NCBI GenBank assembly: GCA_034766995.1
Contig: CM068317.1
Span: forward strand, 8,333,501-8,397,500
Source: Acanthacorydalis orientalis
Lineage: Eukaryota; Arthropoda; Insecta; Megaloptera; Corydalidae
DNA: 64,000 nt
Direction of reading: 5' to 3'
Shown: piece by piece, positions 11,701 to 22,868 of the stretch
Position numbering within the stretch: position 1 is the stretch's first letter
Layout of the letters: each line of letters begins with the position of its first letter
Made by a program: the position numbers and the translations under genes
Notes under the pieces: model-generated
The model's database searches: none
What the model was told of the DNA's origin: nothing
The model's input: the letters and a program-made list of their open reading frames with translations, nothing else

Positions 11701-12170
11701 GTTTACTACTTTTATGAAGTTATGCCAACTACTTCGACAAAATAAATAATGTTTTTAAATTTTAAAGTTGGTATTTAAATATCCTAAAACAGCGAGAAAA
11801 TATTTTAATTTGAAACAGAGTCATGATTGACTCATTTTAAAAGCACTGAATTAATATTTACACCTTATAAATTAATAATTACAAGTTCACCTTAATAAAA
11901 AAATTAGAAATCCTTTATATTGAATTTCACTACCATATCTAACGCTCTCTTAATGAAAATAGACAAATTATTTCATTTAAATTACTATTATTTTCTTTGT
12001 TTGAAATAATAATATATTGAATACTTCTATTTCACATTTTCACATATACGAGTATACATTTATTCAAAGTATACATAGAAAGATACCGTGTATTAATATG
12101 ATGTCTTCATAATGGTTTGCTATGTCTATATATAGTTTTAGTATTTGAATTGTATACACATACAAACACA
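11701..12170. other. AT-rich sequence, nothing identified
   Basis: No feature recognised. Confidence 0.6.
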
Positions 12171-12176
12171 CATACA

Positions 12177-12226
<50 letters not shown>

Positions 12227-12228
12227 TA

Positions 12229-12300
<72 letters not shown>

Positions 12301-12309
12301 CATATATAT

Positions 12310-12361
<52 letters not shown>
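12171..12361. repeat. Long compound (TA)n microsatellite
   Basis: About 190 bp of TA repeats interrupted by single TACA or TGTA variants. The YIYIYI-type frames on both strands here are translations of this repeat, not genes. Confidence 0.95.
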
Positions 12362-12363
<2 letters not shown>

Positions 12364-12837
12364 GAATTGCTATTAAGATGTTAAGGTAAATAAATAAGTG
12401 AAAGCTCCAGTCGAACCCCATAATACGATAAATATGTAATATCATTAACGGTCTATATTTAATTCTTTACATAATTAATATCGACCGAAATTTATAACTC
12501 GTTCCGTTCTTAATGACATAAAGTGCTCATAATCGTTTTCGTACAAAATCGACCAGAAATCATGAACAGTTTCATAACGTACCGACTGTTTATATTTATA
12601 AATTATCTGTTTTCTTTGACTATTCGCCTACATGATTATTTGTGTTGTGATGGCACAGTACATTACACCCTTGGCTCGACAGTAGAGTTCATTGACGTAC
12701 TTTGTGTGTATGTTTGTATGAATCTAAGTTTCACTTGTTTATTTTTCTATTTTATTTGTTTACTTATGCGAATTTTCCCTATGGTAGTTCTTTTTTTAGA
12801 TAATTGCAATATTGTCAACTGAATACTTCTTAAATTA

Positions 12838-12842
<5 letters not shown>

Positions 12843-12885
<43 letters not shown>
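12843..12885. repeat. (TA)n microsatellite
   Basis: About 21 pure TA units. Confidence 0.95.
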
Positions 12886-13145
12886 CATTGTTTCGAAAAA
12901 CAAATAGAACTTTAAGTAAGAGAAGAAATGTATTTGGTCTGTAGTTGAAAGTTTACAAATAGAGATTATTTTTATTGAACTTGAACTTATACTGCTTGCT
13001 TGAATAAAAAATAAAGCAAATAGAATCATTTGTATTACAATTATGTTAGTGATTAGTGTTAATATTTTAATTATATAAATATAACAAATAAAAGACACAT
13101 GTATTCATGTTTTATATAATAACTAATTTTTATTTTTTTTTTCAG

Positions 13146-13180
13146 ATCTCTGCGGCCATATATTTCAACTTTTAAAAATG
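13146..13180 (+). other. Candidate 35-nt exon ending in a start codon
   Basis: A strong polypyrimidine tract and acceptor (TTTTTATTTTTTTTTTCAG, ending at 13145) is followed by 35 nt of mixed composition (ATCTCTGCGGCCATATATTT...). The exon ends AAAAATG directly before a strong donor GTGAGTTA (13181). If real it would be an internal 5' exon carrying the initiator ATG as its last codon, joined at phase 0 to a downstream exon outside or elsewhere in the window. No partner exon was identified. Evidence is splice signals only. Confidence 0.45.
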
Positions 13181-13611
13181 GTGAGTTATACTTTTTTAAA
13201 AATCCTTGTTTTGAACCGAAATTAATTAAGAATTTAAAATTTTATTGATATCAGAAATATTATTTTTTTAAAAATCGGTTTCAATAGATTGTTTTGAAAT
13301 TTAGTCATGTAGAATGTTATTAGTGTGTTTTAATTTTTGTTTAGTAATGCTGTTATACTTTAATAGTCTTTTAATTGAGCTTAATGATGTAAGTAACGAA
13401 AAAAATATTAAAATCAGTCAAAGAAGTTGATGAGAATGAGTAATTTATGTGCAAATTTATATTATTTTATTTATTTTAGATATTTTTATATAAGTACAAA
13501 TATTTTGTTCTGTGAATAATAAGAATTTAGTAATTTATTTGCTCCAAATGTTTTTAAAAAATCGTTAGTTTCTGAATATAAAAAGTTTTGTAAATATGTA
13601 CTGATAAAACA

Positions 13612-13633
13612 ATATATATATATATATATATAC
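13612..13633. repeat. Short (TA)n microsatellite
   Basis: About 10 TA units. Confidence 0.85.
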
Positions 13634-14599
13634 ATGTAGAAGATAAATGGATACATTTAGTAACATATCTGAGAATATGAACCTCACTCTATGAATGTTC
13701 GTCGTTTGAATTTTTTTACTGAATATAATTTTTCGTGTAATTCCAAAAAATCGAACAAAAGTTCAAAATCACTGATAAACTGCGATGTGTCACATTCTAA
13801 ATAGAACTTTACATTACCTTTAAACGAAATAATTTTAAGAGCTGCAGAGTAGTAAATACAAGTAGAACATGCATACAAAATCTTTTGCAAACAAGACAGA
13901 AAATTGTGTACGAAATGTAAAAAGATTTTTCACGAAAATAAGAAAAGCTTGTCAAACTATATACCTATGTCACAGTGTTGAGACTAGTGTTTGTAAATTT
14001 TCCGCCCCACTATATTCATATATTCGTGAAAATCTACAAAAATGTTCAGCACTCACACACAAACACACCCGTCCACATACAAATATAAAAACATATCCGA
14101 ACGAACGTACGTCTATGTATATATTATATATATCTCTAGTGTACAATGCACAAAACATAAATTCTTACATTTTCACACATATACAGACAGAATTTGCGAG
14201 AACGACGACTAAAAAAATATATATAAGATGTAATTTATTTAAGTCTGCGACAGAACTGTGCGATTTTAAGGAAAGCTATCAGCTTAAGTAAGAAAATATT
14301 TCATATCAACGCATTTACTATTATAACTCGGCTTCGAATCTTCTCTTTTGCCTGTACTCCAACGCCACTTTTCGTGAAATAGAATAAAAGAAAATAAGTT
14401 TTGATATATTTTCATATTTTCTATTATTTATGCCACACGTTAAAATATTTTGTCGTTACCACTACTATGTAATACATTGTAAATAATAATACTTTTCGTT
14501 TTTGAAGACGACAAAATTTATTTAATAGGCATACACACGCACACGAACATTTTTACACGTGCACATTCATATATTATTCATATATACTTAGATATAAAC
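13634..14599. other. Gene-free stretch containing a 140-codon chance-like frame
   Basis: A frame at 13869-14291 (plus) is long for this window, rich in T, K, H and Y. It overlaps ACACACAAACACAC-like simple sequence. It has no recognisable domain and no matching frame or splice context; treated as non-coding. Confidence 0.5.
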
Positions 14600-14672
14600 A
14601 TGTGTGTGTGTGTATATATATATATATGTATGTATGTATGTAAATACATATATTTATACATATATACAAACA
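14600..14672. repeat. Compound (TG)n(TA)n(TATG)n microsatellite
   Basis: TGTGTGTGTG, then TA units, then GTATGTATGTATG, then imperfect TA/CA. Confidence 0.9.
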
Positions 14673-14817
14673 TTTGAAAAAATGTTCTTAATTTTTAAAT
14701 TAGTTTGAAAATCCTCGATTCATATTAATTTAGTATATTCTTCCTTTAATAAATGCATTCCTTATTCCTCCTTAAATAACAAAAAAAATTGATCAATATT
14801 AAATAATCAGTATATAG

Positions 14818-15584
14818 CCCGTCAAAATTGACGGGGAAAAAGAAAGAAACATAGAAAGCAAAACTGTTTATTGTTTTTTATAACATAATATCTTTAAAAA
14901 CAAAAAAATACCTTGAAACGAAATTTAATGACTTAAACCTGAAACCTACTCATTGTGAAAATTTCCTTATACACCACATTAGCAAGATGGTGGCAGACGG
15001 CTATGTTGTGACAGTGACGAAAAATGCGGGTTTTTATATTTAAAAAAATATTTATTAATAATTTTTGAATATTATCTCTGTGTTATGGCAGTACTATCGT
15101 CTTCAAACAGGCAATGTATAGAAAAATCTTATCAAAAGATGTATAAAAGTAAATTTAGTTATAATGTAAAAAACTATATATTGTAGGATATTCTTCTATA
15201 ATGAAATATTCTTTTCACTTTTTTTATAAAATCACAATTTTAGTTTGTCAGTTTCCTGTAATTTGCTTTTATATATCTTATGGAAAATATATATTAAAGG
15301 TTTATTCATTTATTTTTTTTTAAATATAATCTTTTTTTATCAGGATAAAAAATATTTCTTCAGAATACTTTTTCTTTCGTTAATTTTTATGAAATGATAT
15401 TTATTTTTGCAAAAATATATTTTTAAAAAAATATTTTCCAGTTAATATCCAATTAATTTATTAGTTTTCACCAAAAATATTATTTATGGTTTTACAAGTA
15501 TTTTCAAATAGATAGATTGTAATTAATAATTAAACTCATAGGTTAGAATTAATTCAATTTTAAATCTATTTTGTAGATTATCAC
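14818..15584. other. AT-rich sequence with a small hairpin and a non-AT patch
   Basis: Starts with a hairpin CCCGTCAA-AA-TTGACGGG (14818-14835). A patch at 14940-15015 (CAAGATGGTGGCAGACGG near 14983) has balanced composition. No second copy or coding frame was recognised. Confidence 0.4.
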
Positions 15585-15642
15585 ATACACACACACACAC
15601 ACACATATATATGTGTGTGTGTATGTGTGTGTGTATGTATGT
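15585..15642. repeat. (AC)n/(TA)n/(GT)n microsatellite
   Basis: Consecutive CA, TA and TG dinucleotide blocks forming a potential hairpin. Confidence 0.9.
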
Positions 15643-15804
15643 AACCTTTTTTAATATTATGTAATCATAAGAAAAATAAAAATGTGGAATTTTTCTGATA
15701 TAAGTTTTGGAATTTTAATAATTATAAAAGAAATATTATCTCTGATATAATATAAAAGTAGATTGGGTTCTTTGTATATCAGTAATATATCAAATTATTT
15801 TTTT

Positions 15805-16110
15805 CTATATACATAAAATAACTTCATCGTAAAATTTCCATAAAACTTTTTTTTCTTGTTGACCACCTCTTCGTAACGCCGCTCACCCGCAAGACTCTAT
15901 AAGTACCACGTTAGCCATTTCCGATCATCAATGATTGGGTGACAGATATCGCATGATCTCTGCTCTGATTGATTGGCATCAATCACATGTACTTAGCTCG
16001 CTGATGGTGTAAAACGAAAGAGGGCATACAATTTAAGTCTAAAGCTAATAAGAAATTTATTCGAAATATTGTATTCACTGAAGCTTTATTGTTAAAACAT
16101 TGTTATGCAT
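15805..16110 (+). repeat. Interspersed repeat family A, copy 2 (most complete)
   Basis: About 305 bp, matched by copy 3 (minus strand, 50960-51262) along its whole length and by copy 1 in its right two thirds. Landmarks are ATCGTAAAATTTCCATAAAA (15826), TAAGTACCACGTTAGCC (15900), GATCATCAATGATTGGGTGA (15924) and GCATGATCTCTGCTCTGATT (15951). It contains no long frame, and no TIR or TSD was found. It may be part of a longer retroelement or an LTR fragment. Confidence 0.75.
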
Positions 16111-17665
16111 TTTAATAAGTAATAGATATAATAAATATGAAATCGGGCAAAGTTTGGATTTCTAAAAAATGTCAAATACCTGGAAAATAAAACAAACTTT
16201 TAAAGTCTAATTGTAGGAAAGCATCCTTATGAATATGTATTATTAATGTAAATTAATAAAAAAAAACTATTATTTGAATTTGTTTTGCAATTAAATAAAT
16301 TCATTTCAATAAAAGAATTATTTACATATTTTTTCTTATCAATCGAATTGATATAAATATAAATCTTGTTAAATTTATCTTATCTCTTATTAAATTTATC
16401 TATGTCTCTGCATTCAGAATATAGCCTCGATAACAAAATGCTATAAACTGATCAGAAAATCAACAATAAGTAATTTTTGAACGATTTGATAAACAAATAT
16501 TTGTGTTGTGTATGGGGATTGATTTATTAAATTTTATTACTTGAATTAAAAATATTATTTAAAAAATCAGTAATTAAGGTTTGTTAACATTCGGCAAGTC
16601 TTACAGCTATGCTAAACTATGCAAATTGTTTGAGCTATTGAAGGTCAGATATCAAGACAAATTAAGGTTATGATTCTTGTTTTTAAGATCACTATTTGAA
16701 TATTTTCTACAGTCGGTTTTATCTGTCTTACTCTTCAAGCAGATAAATATTACCTGAAGATATCAATAGGCAAAACTAGTTATAGAAAGTATTTAAATAC
16801 TGATCTCAAGGTCAAGAAATATAACTTCAAACACTTACACACAAATGAAACAAATTACATCTACTTTAAATACTAAATAAATAAAAATATTCTAAAGTTG
16901 TCATTCAAATAATTAACTATTACCAATTTGTTTTTTTTAGTATTATTTTATAATTGCGCAGATTTAATCTAGTTTTAAACAATAAGCATTGTTTATCTTT
17001 AGATGCAAATATTTTCAAAAAATTGTTGCAAAAAAATTATTATCTTCTGTGAAGAATTAAAGAAAATAATTGTATTAATTTGTAGTATAGATATTTAGTA
17101 TTTAATATTTTTAAATAAATATAAATAGGCACAAATAATAAAATATATTTCATAAATTTTATAGCAATAAAATTAATATTAAAAATGTGATTTTAAGAGA
17201 ATCGTTCAAAACGTAGTTTTAATAATAGTAATACTCATTAACATAATCTCTTTTTTTAAAAAAAATGTAAAAAAGAGAATTTTTTTCTAATGACTGCATT
17301 GGGAAGAAAATACACCGAACACAATTACAGTGCACGACGAGCGTCGATATTGTGTTATAATGATTGACAACATAAAATTATACATTAGTAAAAGATCAAC
17401 CCAGTCACATATCAAGAAAATATATGGTTGCATATCATGTAATTTATCAAACAGGTGGACAGATCAGCTTCGAGTATATACGTACGAAATGACGTACAAT
17501 TATAAAATATTTATACTTCATCTCAATTAAAATACTTGCCGATGCTGATGACCATGCACTCGGAGGCATTTCGAAAATGATTGATGCGTTTGACGAATGA
17601 CGTTTGAAAATATTTGATATTATTTACTGACTTGAACGATTAACTTTATTACCACTTTTTTAAGA
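16111..17665. other. AT-rich sequence, nothing identified
   Basis: No transposon end or microsatellite recognised; a 66-codon frame at 17330-17530 has no family features. Confidence 0.55.
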
Positions 17666-17685
17666 ATATATATATATATATACAC

Positions 17686-17725
<40 letters not shown>

Positions 17726-17742
17726 ACATATATATATATCTA

Positions 17743-17795
<53 letters not shown>

Positions 17796-17812
17796 ACATA
17801 TATATATATCTA

Positions 17813-17860
<48 letters not shown>
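17666..17860. repeat. (TA)n microsatellite with 70-bp higher-order duplication
   Basis: A block TGTATACATATATATATATC followed by TATCTATATA occurs at 17721 and again at 17791. The interrupted TA array therefore carries an exact 70-bp internal duplication, consistent with slippage or unequal exchange. Confidence 0.95.
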
Positions 17861-17863
<3 letters not shown>

Positions 17864-18228
17864 ATGTCTTATTTAATAATCAATTCTTTTTTATAATAAC
17901 ATCAAATAACGTTGATGCTTATTCATTTGTCTTATTAAAAAATATTTTAATAACAGAAATAAAATACAACTGCGGATTATATATAATATATTGTTTTGTT
18001 TTTATTTAAGTCATACTAATCTTAAGACATAATGAGAATTTAGTAGAAATGAAAATAAAACTACTGCAACATACAAAAAAAATGTGAACAATATGAAAAT
18101 CAATGTCAAAATTGTGAGTTACAATTCTTAATACTTTAAGTATAAATTTAAGATTCATTTCAACAAATTTATTTGAAAAAAAGTACTTATAAATTATTAA
18201 TATAAGGTTGGTAGAAAAATAATAGTGG

Positions 18229-18644
18229 TGTTATGTATCCATCCTCACAACTGTACTTATTTGTAAATGAGGCACGGTATGTCCGTTCTGACTAATGAAT
18301 TTCAGCTGACCTGTCAATATCTAAGTTATGAATCCGTCTTAACAAAAGTACTTGTCACATTCCAGTCAATATCTAAGTTATGTATCCGCCTTAAATGTTT
18401 TGTCACGTTCCTGTCGTGATCCATGTGTTCATACGCTTAGATAAAATACAATTTCATCATTGAGAACAGTATATAAACGGTAGTCGAGATCTCATAAGTC
18501 AGTCAAGTAACAGAACCCGTGTGGTTAAATTCATTGTAACAATAATTAGTATTAAACAATAATAGTAAGCAAATATTTGTTGTTTTTAGTTCAAAACTGC
18601 AGCATTTATGTCATAATCATATATCAGATATCCAAAATATAACA
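18229..18644 (+). mobile_element. Solo LTR (416 bp) nested in the mariner 3' end
   Basis: Begins TGTTATGTATCC and ends ATATAACA (TG...CA), flanked by the 4-bp duplication GTGG (18225-18228 and 18645-18648). Removing it and one GTGG restores the mariner end as seen in other copies. Inside are a TATA box TATATAAAC at 18470-18478 and an arthropod initiator TCAGTC with its A at 18501, 31 bp downstream, marking the probable U3/R boundary. U3 holds two near-identical blocks TCAATATCTAAGTTATG spaced 50 bp (18316, 18366). No internal retroviral-type sequence remains. The family (Ty3/gypsy-like or BEL/Pao-like) cannot be fixed from an LTR alone. Confidence 0.85.
18470..18504 (+). promoter_or_regulatory. 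LTR core promoter (TATA plus Inr)
   Basis: TATATAAAC followed 31 bp later by the A of TCAGTC, the canonical arthropod TATA-initiator spacing. It would drive plus-strand transcription if still active. Confidence 0.6.
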
Positions 18645-19157
18645 GTGGTTTATGACTTTCAAATTCATTTACATTTTTCTCAGCTAATGAAATTTATTAA
18701 TCGAAATAAGCACCATTACAATCGAAAAATGTATGCTAATTAATTACAAATTTATTAATTTCGGTGTTTTAAAATTCTACAGTTTGGAGTTTTGAAGTCT
18801 GTGGCCTTCATCTTCAAGGTTCTCGTCATCAGAACGACATTTTTGGAACCACTATTGCACCGTACGTTCCTTAACAGTGCCCATACAAAAAGCATCATTT
18901 AGTTTATAAGCAGTTTCTGCTGCTTTACCACCCGTTTTTAACTCATAAAAAATTACTTCTCTTCCATATTTAATTCAATATCTCAATTTGAACCAAAATT
19001 AATAATAAAACCAAAGTCAATGTTATCAAAATACAGACAGAAAAATGCATTTTAAAATGATATTAACATGAAAACAATGACTTGACACTGTCATTAAAAA
19101 AAATTTAAGGTTAAAAATTAGAAAACAAAAACCGAAATTATTTTCCTATCAACCTAA

Positions 19158-19813
19158 TATATCAAAATTATCTTCAACCTTATTTTAAGAAATTTCGTAA
19201 TACATGAAAAGATATTTCAATGTTTTATTTTTTTAGAGAGATAGATGGCTCATTACTTATAGAACACTTAAAAATCAATTATATTTTTATTATACACTAC
19301 AAATAATGAATGAAATTCTTCAAATTAATAGTTAAAACCAATTACAAAAAAATTTTCTTCGATAAATAATAATTTGTCTTTAATCCCTTTAGAGACAAAG
19401 CTTATTATTCAAAAAAATAATAATGAAATAATAATGAAACACATTATTTATTATTATATTTAGAGAAAAATAATTTTGAAATAAAGAATTTGTAATGAAG
19501 TATCTATATAAACATATATCAAAAGTATTATAATTTAAATCAATGTATTCCATTATAGATATAATTAATATTTTTTATTAATATTAATATTTATCTATTT
19601 ATTCAAATGTTATTTATTTCAAATATAAGAATGTTTGTTAACTTAACTTTTTATGTCCGAAAAATTTACAAAAGACCCAGTATTTATTTTATCGCATTTT
19701 AAATTATAGAAATAGATAATTAAAAGGATTTAAAATTATGTTAATTTTTTTTAATACAGTACTGATAGAACATTTTGAAATTTAGAATTAGTAAATTTAT
19801 TTTCGAATAGTTA
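19158..19813. other. AT-rich sequence, nothing identified
   Basis: No feature recognised. Confidence 0.6.

Positions 19814-19862
<49 letters not shown>
19814..19862. repeat. (TA)n microsatellite
   Basis: More than 20 TA units after a TACA variant. Confidence 0.95.
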
Positions 19863-19865
<3 letters not shown>

Positions 19866-20370
19866 CTGTGTGTGTATCATGTGTGAGACTAAGTAATCGT
19901 GTAAAAAAGTAACGTTCAAGTGTAAAACTAATAAATATTTTCTGTGTATCGTGGTTCAAGTAATCTTTCGTTGCATACATATGCCGCGCGTTTCTTATAC
20001 ACACACACCCACCGAGACAAATCCAACACCAATCATCCGACGACAGGCAGTAGAGTTTCGGGAAATGTTGTAAGTATAGCAGCGGATGGAGAGGCAATGC
20101 TATACGAAAGGGCCATAATTTAGGACCGCGGCATAAATACTGGCGGATGATACTTTTCGTTGTTCTTACACAACCAACCCACCGTTCATGTTGCATCCAC
20201 CCGACTGCCTTCCCACGAACTTTTACAAGAAATACTCATCTTAAACACACACACATTCATAAACAAATGAATTATTCCGTGTGGATTTTCAACACTTGTA
20301 TTTGTCATGCGATATGTGTTATGTATGAATGTCGAGAAACAGATCGCTGGAAATGTGTTATTATTTCTTA
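19863..20370. promoter_or_regulatory. Complex, partly CpG-rich island; candidate regulatory region
   Basis: Balanced sequence with motifs such as CCGCGCGTTTC (19983) and GGACCGCGGCATAAATACTG (20123). A 151-codon minus-strand frame runs through it but ends in TA-repeat translation and has no recognisable domain. Regulatory DNA or an untranslated exon is more likely than a gene. Confidence 0.3.
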
Positions 20371-20548
20371 ACTCTTAAGGCAATGCTTTGAATTGTTTCA
20401 TTTAACGTAGACAAGCTTTTTTCTAGATTTATTAATTTTTATTTCTTATTTTATTTCAATATATTCATTAATATTTTCTATCAATCATAAATAAATTCCA
20501 CTATTAATATACTTGATATGAAACATTTCTTGATTTAATTATAAAAGA

Positions 20549-20551
<3 letters not shown>

Positions 20552-20587
<36 letters not shown>
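20552..20587. repeat. (TA)n microsatellite
   Basis: About 17 TA units. Confidence 0.95.
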
Positions 20588-20591
<4 letters not shown>

Positions 20592-20948
20592 CATCATAAT
20601 TTTTAGAAAAATGCCATTCTTAGAAAAATATAATATTTTTTAATATCGTATATATTATCGTAATAAAAGTAATATTTAATTAGCTTTATGTAATGTGTAT
20701 CACATTTTGCAGTTCATTTAAAAAATAATAATTAAATGTAAAACTGCTTTAACACGTTGAATGCCATGGGAGTCACCGGTGACCGGCATTCAGTTTGTTC
20801 GTAGCGTGTGAGGTCATCGGAGACCGGCGAAGCTAGGATTACTAGAAACACATAATTCGAGTAAATTTCAATGATTTTAGATTTTTGAATATTATCATCG
20901 TTACAATGGTGTGAAGAAATTAATGCAATATAGAACATATAAAAATAG

Positions 20949-21014
<66 letters not shown>
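20949..21014. repeat. (TA)n microsatellite inside the piggyBac-like relic
   Basis: About 32 uninterrupted TA units; it must have expanded after, or been carried with, the element. Confidence 0.95.
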
Positions 21015-21019
<5 letters not shown>

Positions 21020-21040
21020 GTAAGCTGAAATATTATGCGC

Positions 21041-21201
21041 TCATATTGCGATGTGTCATATTAACACTTCAAACAAAGGAAATGTTAACTAATACAGTCT
21101 TCACAGTTACAACTTTTTTGATACAGGATTTTGCCTTTGCCCTACCTTGATTTTTTTTCATAACATATTCTACAAAATCGTCGCGTGGTCCTGACTTTTC
21201 C
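21041..21201 (-). pseudogene. piggyBac transposase C-terminal cysteine-rich domain, remnant
   Basis: Minus-strand translation reads RRFCRICYEKKS, then CNCEDC and FLCLKC. That is the spaced cysteine pattern (C-x2-C ... C-x-C-x2-C ... C-x2-C) of the piggyBac C-terminal zinc-binding domain, which binds the element ends. Three stop codons interrupt it. The DDD catalytic core is missing. The cysteine pattern plus TTAA and end sequences make the family assignment strong. Confidence 0.8.
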
Positions 21202-22089
21202 TGGATTTTTTTTTATTTCATGGTGTGGTTTTATTAGTAGATAATGGATGATAATGGATTATTGCAAAAAAAAATCGTGCGAAAACAAAAAAAATGCATT
21301 TCAGCGCCGTGGGGGTTACCAATGATTCCCAGTAAGATAAATGGGTTACACATGATTACACACTTTAACTTATCTGTTATAAATAATATTTAAACATAAT
21401 ATGTAACGCATATTGACAAATTCATATTGATCACGGGAAAGCTAATGTAAAATTAGCGTCGCATTCAACGGTTAAAATAAAAAAATTCAAATAAAACGCG
21501 ATTAAAAATAGTAAAGTATTAGATAAAGAATTATGAAGTTTATTATATTAACAAATTTAAAAAAATGGCAGTTTTATTAGTTATAGATATACATTACTTT
21601 TTAATATTTATAACAAAACAGTATTTACAATGGAATGAAAATAATAATTATTAGAAGAGGAGAATAGATACTAAATGCTAAAAAAGTTTTAAATATTTTT
21701 ATTGTATAATTTTACACATTTTTACTAGTATTTATAGTTAAATTTATTTTTTCTTTAAATTTGGTAATTATATAGAATAATTAAAATGTGGAATGAATTT
21801 AGTGATACTTTATCAGATATAAACTTATTTATTCGTAAATATTATTAAAAAAAATATTAAATGTCTTCATCACTTCCAAAAAAATGAATTGTTTTGAAAA
21901 TATTGCATGTAACATGTTTTAATGTTTAATAATGAGGTGAGAGATTTAACTTGTTCGCACAGAGAGTATCCAACAATGATATTGGAATATAACATTTGTT
22001 AAAGAACCATCAAGAATTTATTAATATGAAAATAAAACATTTACGCCGATAACGAATTTGGTATCCATTTCAGGTTTCAAGTAATCATT

Positions 22090-22400
22090 TATATTCCTTT
22101 CAGAGCACAAACACCGTACGAAAGAATCAAGGAAACTATAATTGTACAATACCCACGTATTCTCGTTCTATTTCCGAACCAGCTGTTCATAAATCTAAAA
22201 ATTAAAGACATATTTCATGTCGACAGATAAACAAAACAACGAAGAATTGCAATTCTTTTAATCAAAATCTTTAAAACGGTCTTTGCCTTGTACATCCACC
22301 ACCGTCACCGTTCCTCCAATCCACCCTAGTGCCCGTACGCTCCGACTATGTCTGTTTCCGTGATACGGAGATATATTCAGGACTGTGAAAAAAGACAATT
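22090..22400. promoter_or_regulatory. Complex CpG-containing island
   Basis: Balanced sequence, richest at 22270-22380 (CACCACCGTCACCGTTCCTC near 22298). No long open frame. Candidate conserved non-coding or regulatory DNA. Confidence 0.3.
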
Positions 22401-22673
22401 AAGAAAATGTATCCATAAATACGTTCTATAATTGAAAATATGCTATCATAAATTTAACAGACGTAAAGGAAAAAATTCTTAAGCACTGTTTAAGTTACAC
22501 TTACATACATATATTCATAATATCGTACTTTTATATAAGGTGCTAGTATAGTGGTGTGTATCGCATTTTCTATACTCACACATTACGAGAACTCGTAGGA
22601 AATTGTCTGAAGCCGTCTCACTCTTATAATCTATACTTATTACTCGCAAAAAAGTCTTATTCTCTTTTTCAGG

Positions 22674-22711
22674 ATATCAAGCGTCTTCCCGTACTGTACG
22701 CCTTGTGATAT
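22674..22711 (+). other. Candidate terminal exon after an acceptor
   Basis: A pyrimidine-rich acceptor TATTCTCTTTTTCAG ends at 22673. Downstream, GATATCAAGCGTCTTCCCGT reads DIKRLPVLYAL and a TGA. A short alternative last exon is possible, but there is no supporting upstream exon. Confidence 0.2.
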
Positions 22712-22796
22712 ACGATAATAGGTTATATAAGACGATAGACAGATAGCTTTGCGAGTTATAAGGAAACGTACGTACGTATTGGTCGCTGAATATCTG

Positions 22797-22828
22797 TATA
22801 TCTATATATATATATATACATATGCTAT

Positions 22829-22867
<39 letters not shown>
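22797..22867. repeat. (TA)n microsatellites
   Basis: Two TA blocks separated by CATATGCTATGG. Confidence 0.95.

Positions 22868-22868
<1 letters not shown>

Larger units (their letters stand above)
18203..19157 (-). mobile_element. Cecropia-type mariner deletion derivative, interrupted by a solo LTR
   Basis: The ends are TAAGGTTGGTAGAAAAATAA (plus-strand left, after TA) and an inverted right end finishing in AACCTAA before TA (19158-19159). Without the 416 bp LTR and one 4-bp duplication it is about 535 bp. Minus-strand translation gives the transposase N-terminus (GGKAAETAYKLND, then VKERTVQ*WFQK) between about 19000 and 18790. Near 18697-18720 it gives the transposase C-terminal codons CNGAYFD and stop. 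It thus keeps both coding ends but lacks the middle, a different deletion from its relatives. Confidence 0.9.
20753..21471 (-). mobile_element. piggyBac-like element remnant (719 bp) between TTAA sites
   Basis: TTAA lies on both sides (20749-20752 and 21472-21475), the obligatory piggyBac target. The terminal repeats are CACGTTGAATGCCATGG (left) and, inverted, CCGTTGAATGCGACGC (right). The left subterminal sequence carries GTCACCGGTGACC-type inverted motifs. The minus strand encodes a transposase C-terminal cysteine-rich fragment (21041-21201). A (TA)n tract has expanded inside (20949-21014). Full elements are about 2.4 kb or more, so most of the transposase is deleted. Confidence 0.85.

Noticed and set aside
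12064..12445. Several overlapping frames up to 112 codons on both strands
   Set aside because: They translate the TA microsatellite as YIYIYI repeats; the same holds for similar frames near 20911, 36980, 40351, 46869, 47230, 48318, 51614 and 57272.
12523..12822. 99-codon hydrophobic frame
   Set aside because: F, L, I, Y composition follows AT content; no signal, domain or splice context.
13869..14291. 140-codon plus-strand frame, the longest not dominated by TA repeats
   Set aside because: No domain, biased composition, overlaps simple sequence, and no splice or promoter support; expected by chance over 64 kb.
19741..20196. 151-codon minus-strand frame
   Set aside because: About a fifth is TA-repeat translation and the rest is a CpG-containing island without recognisable protein features.
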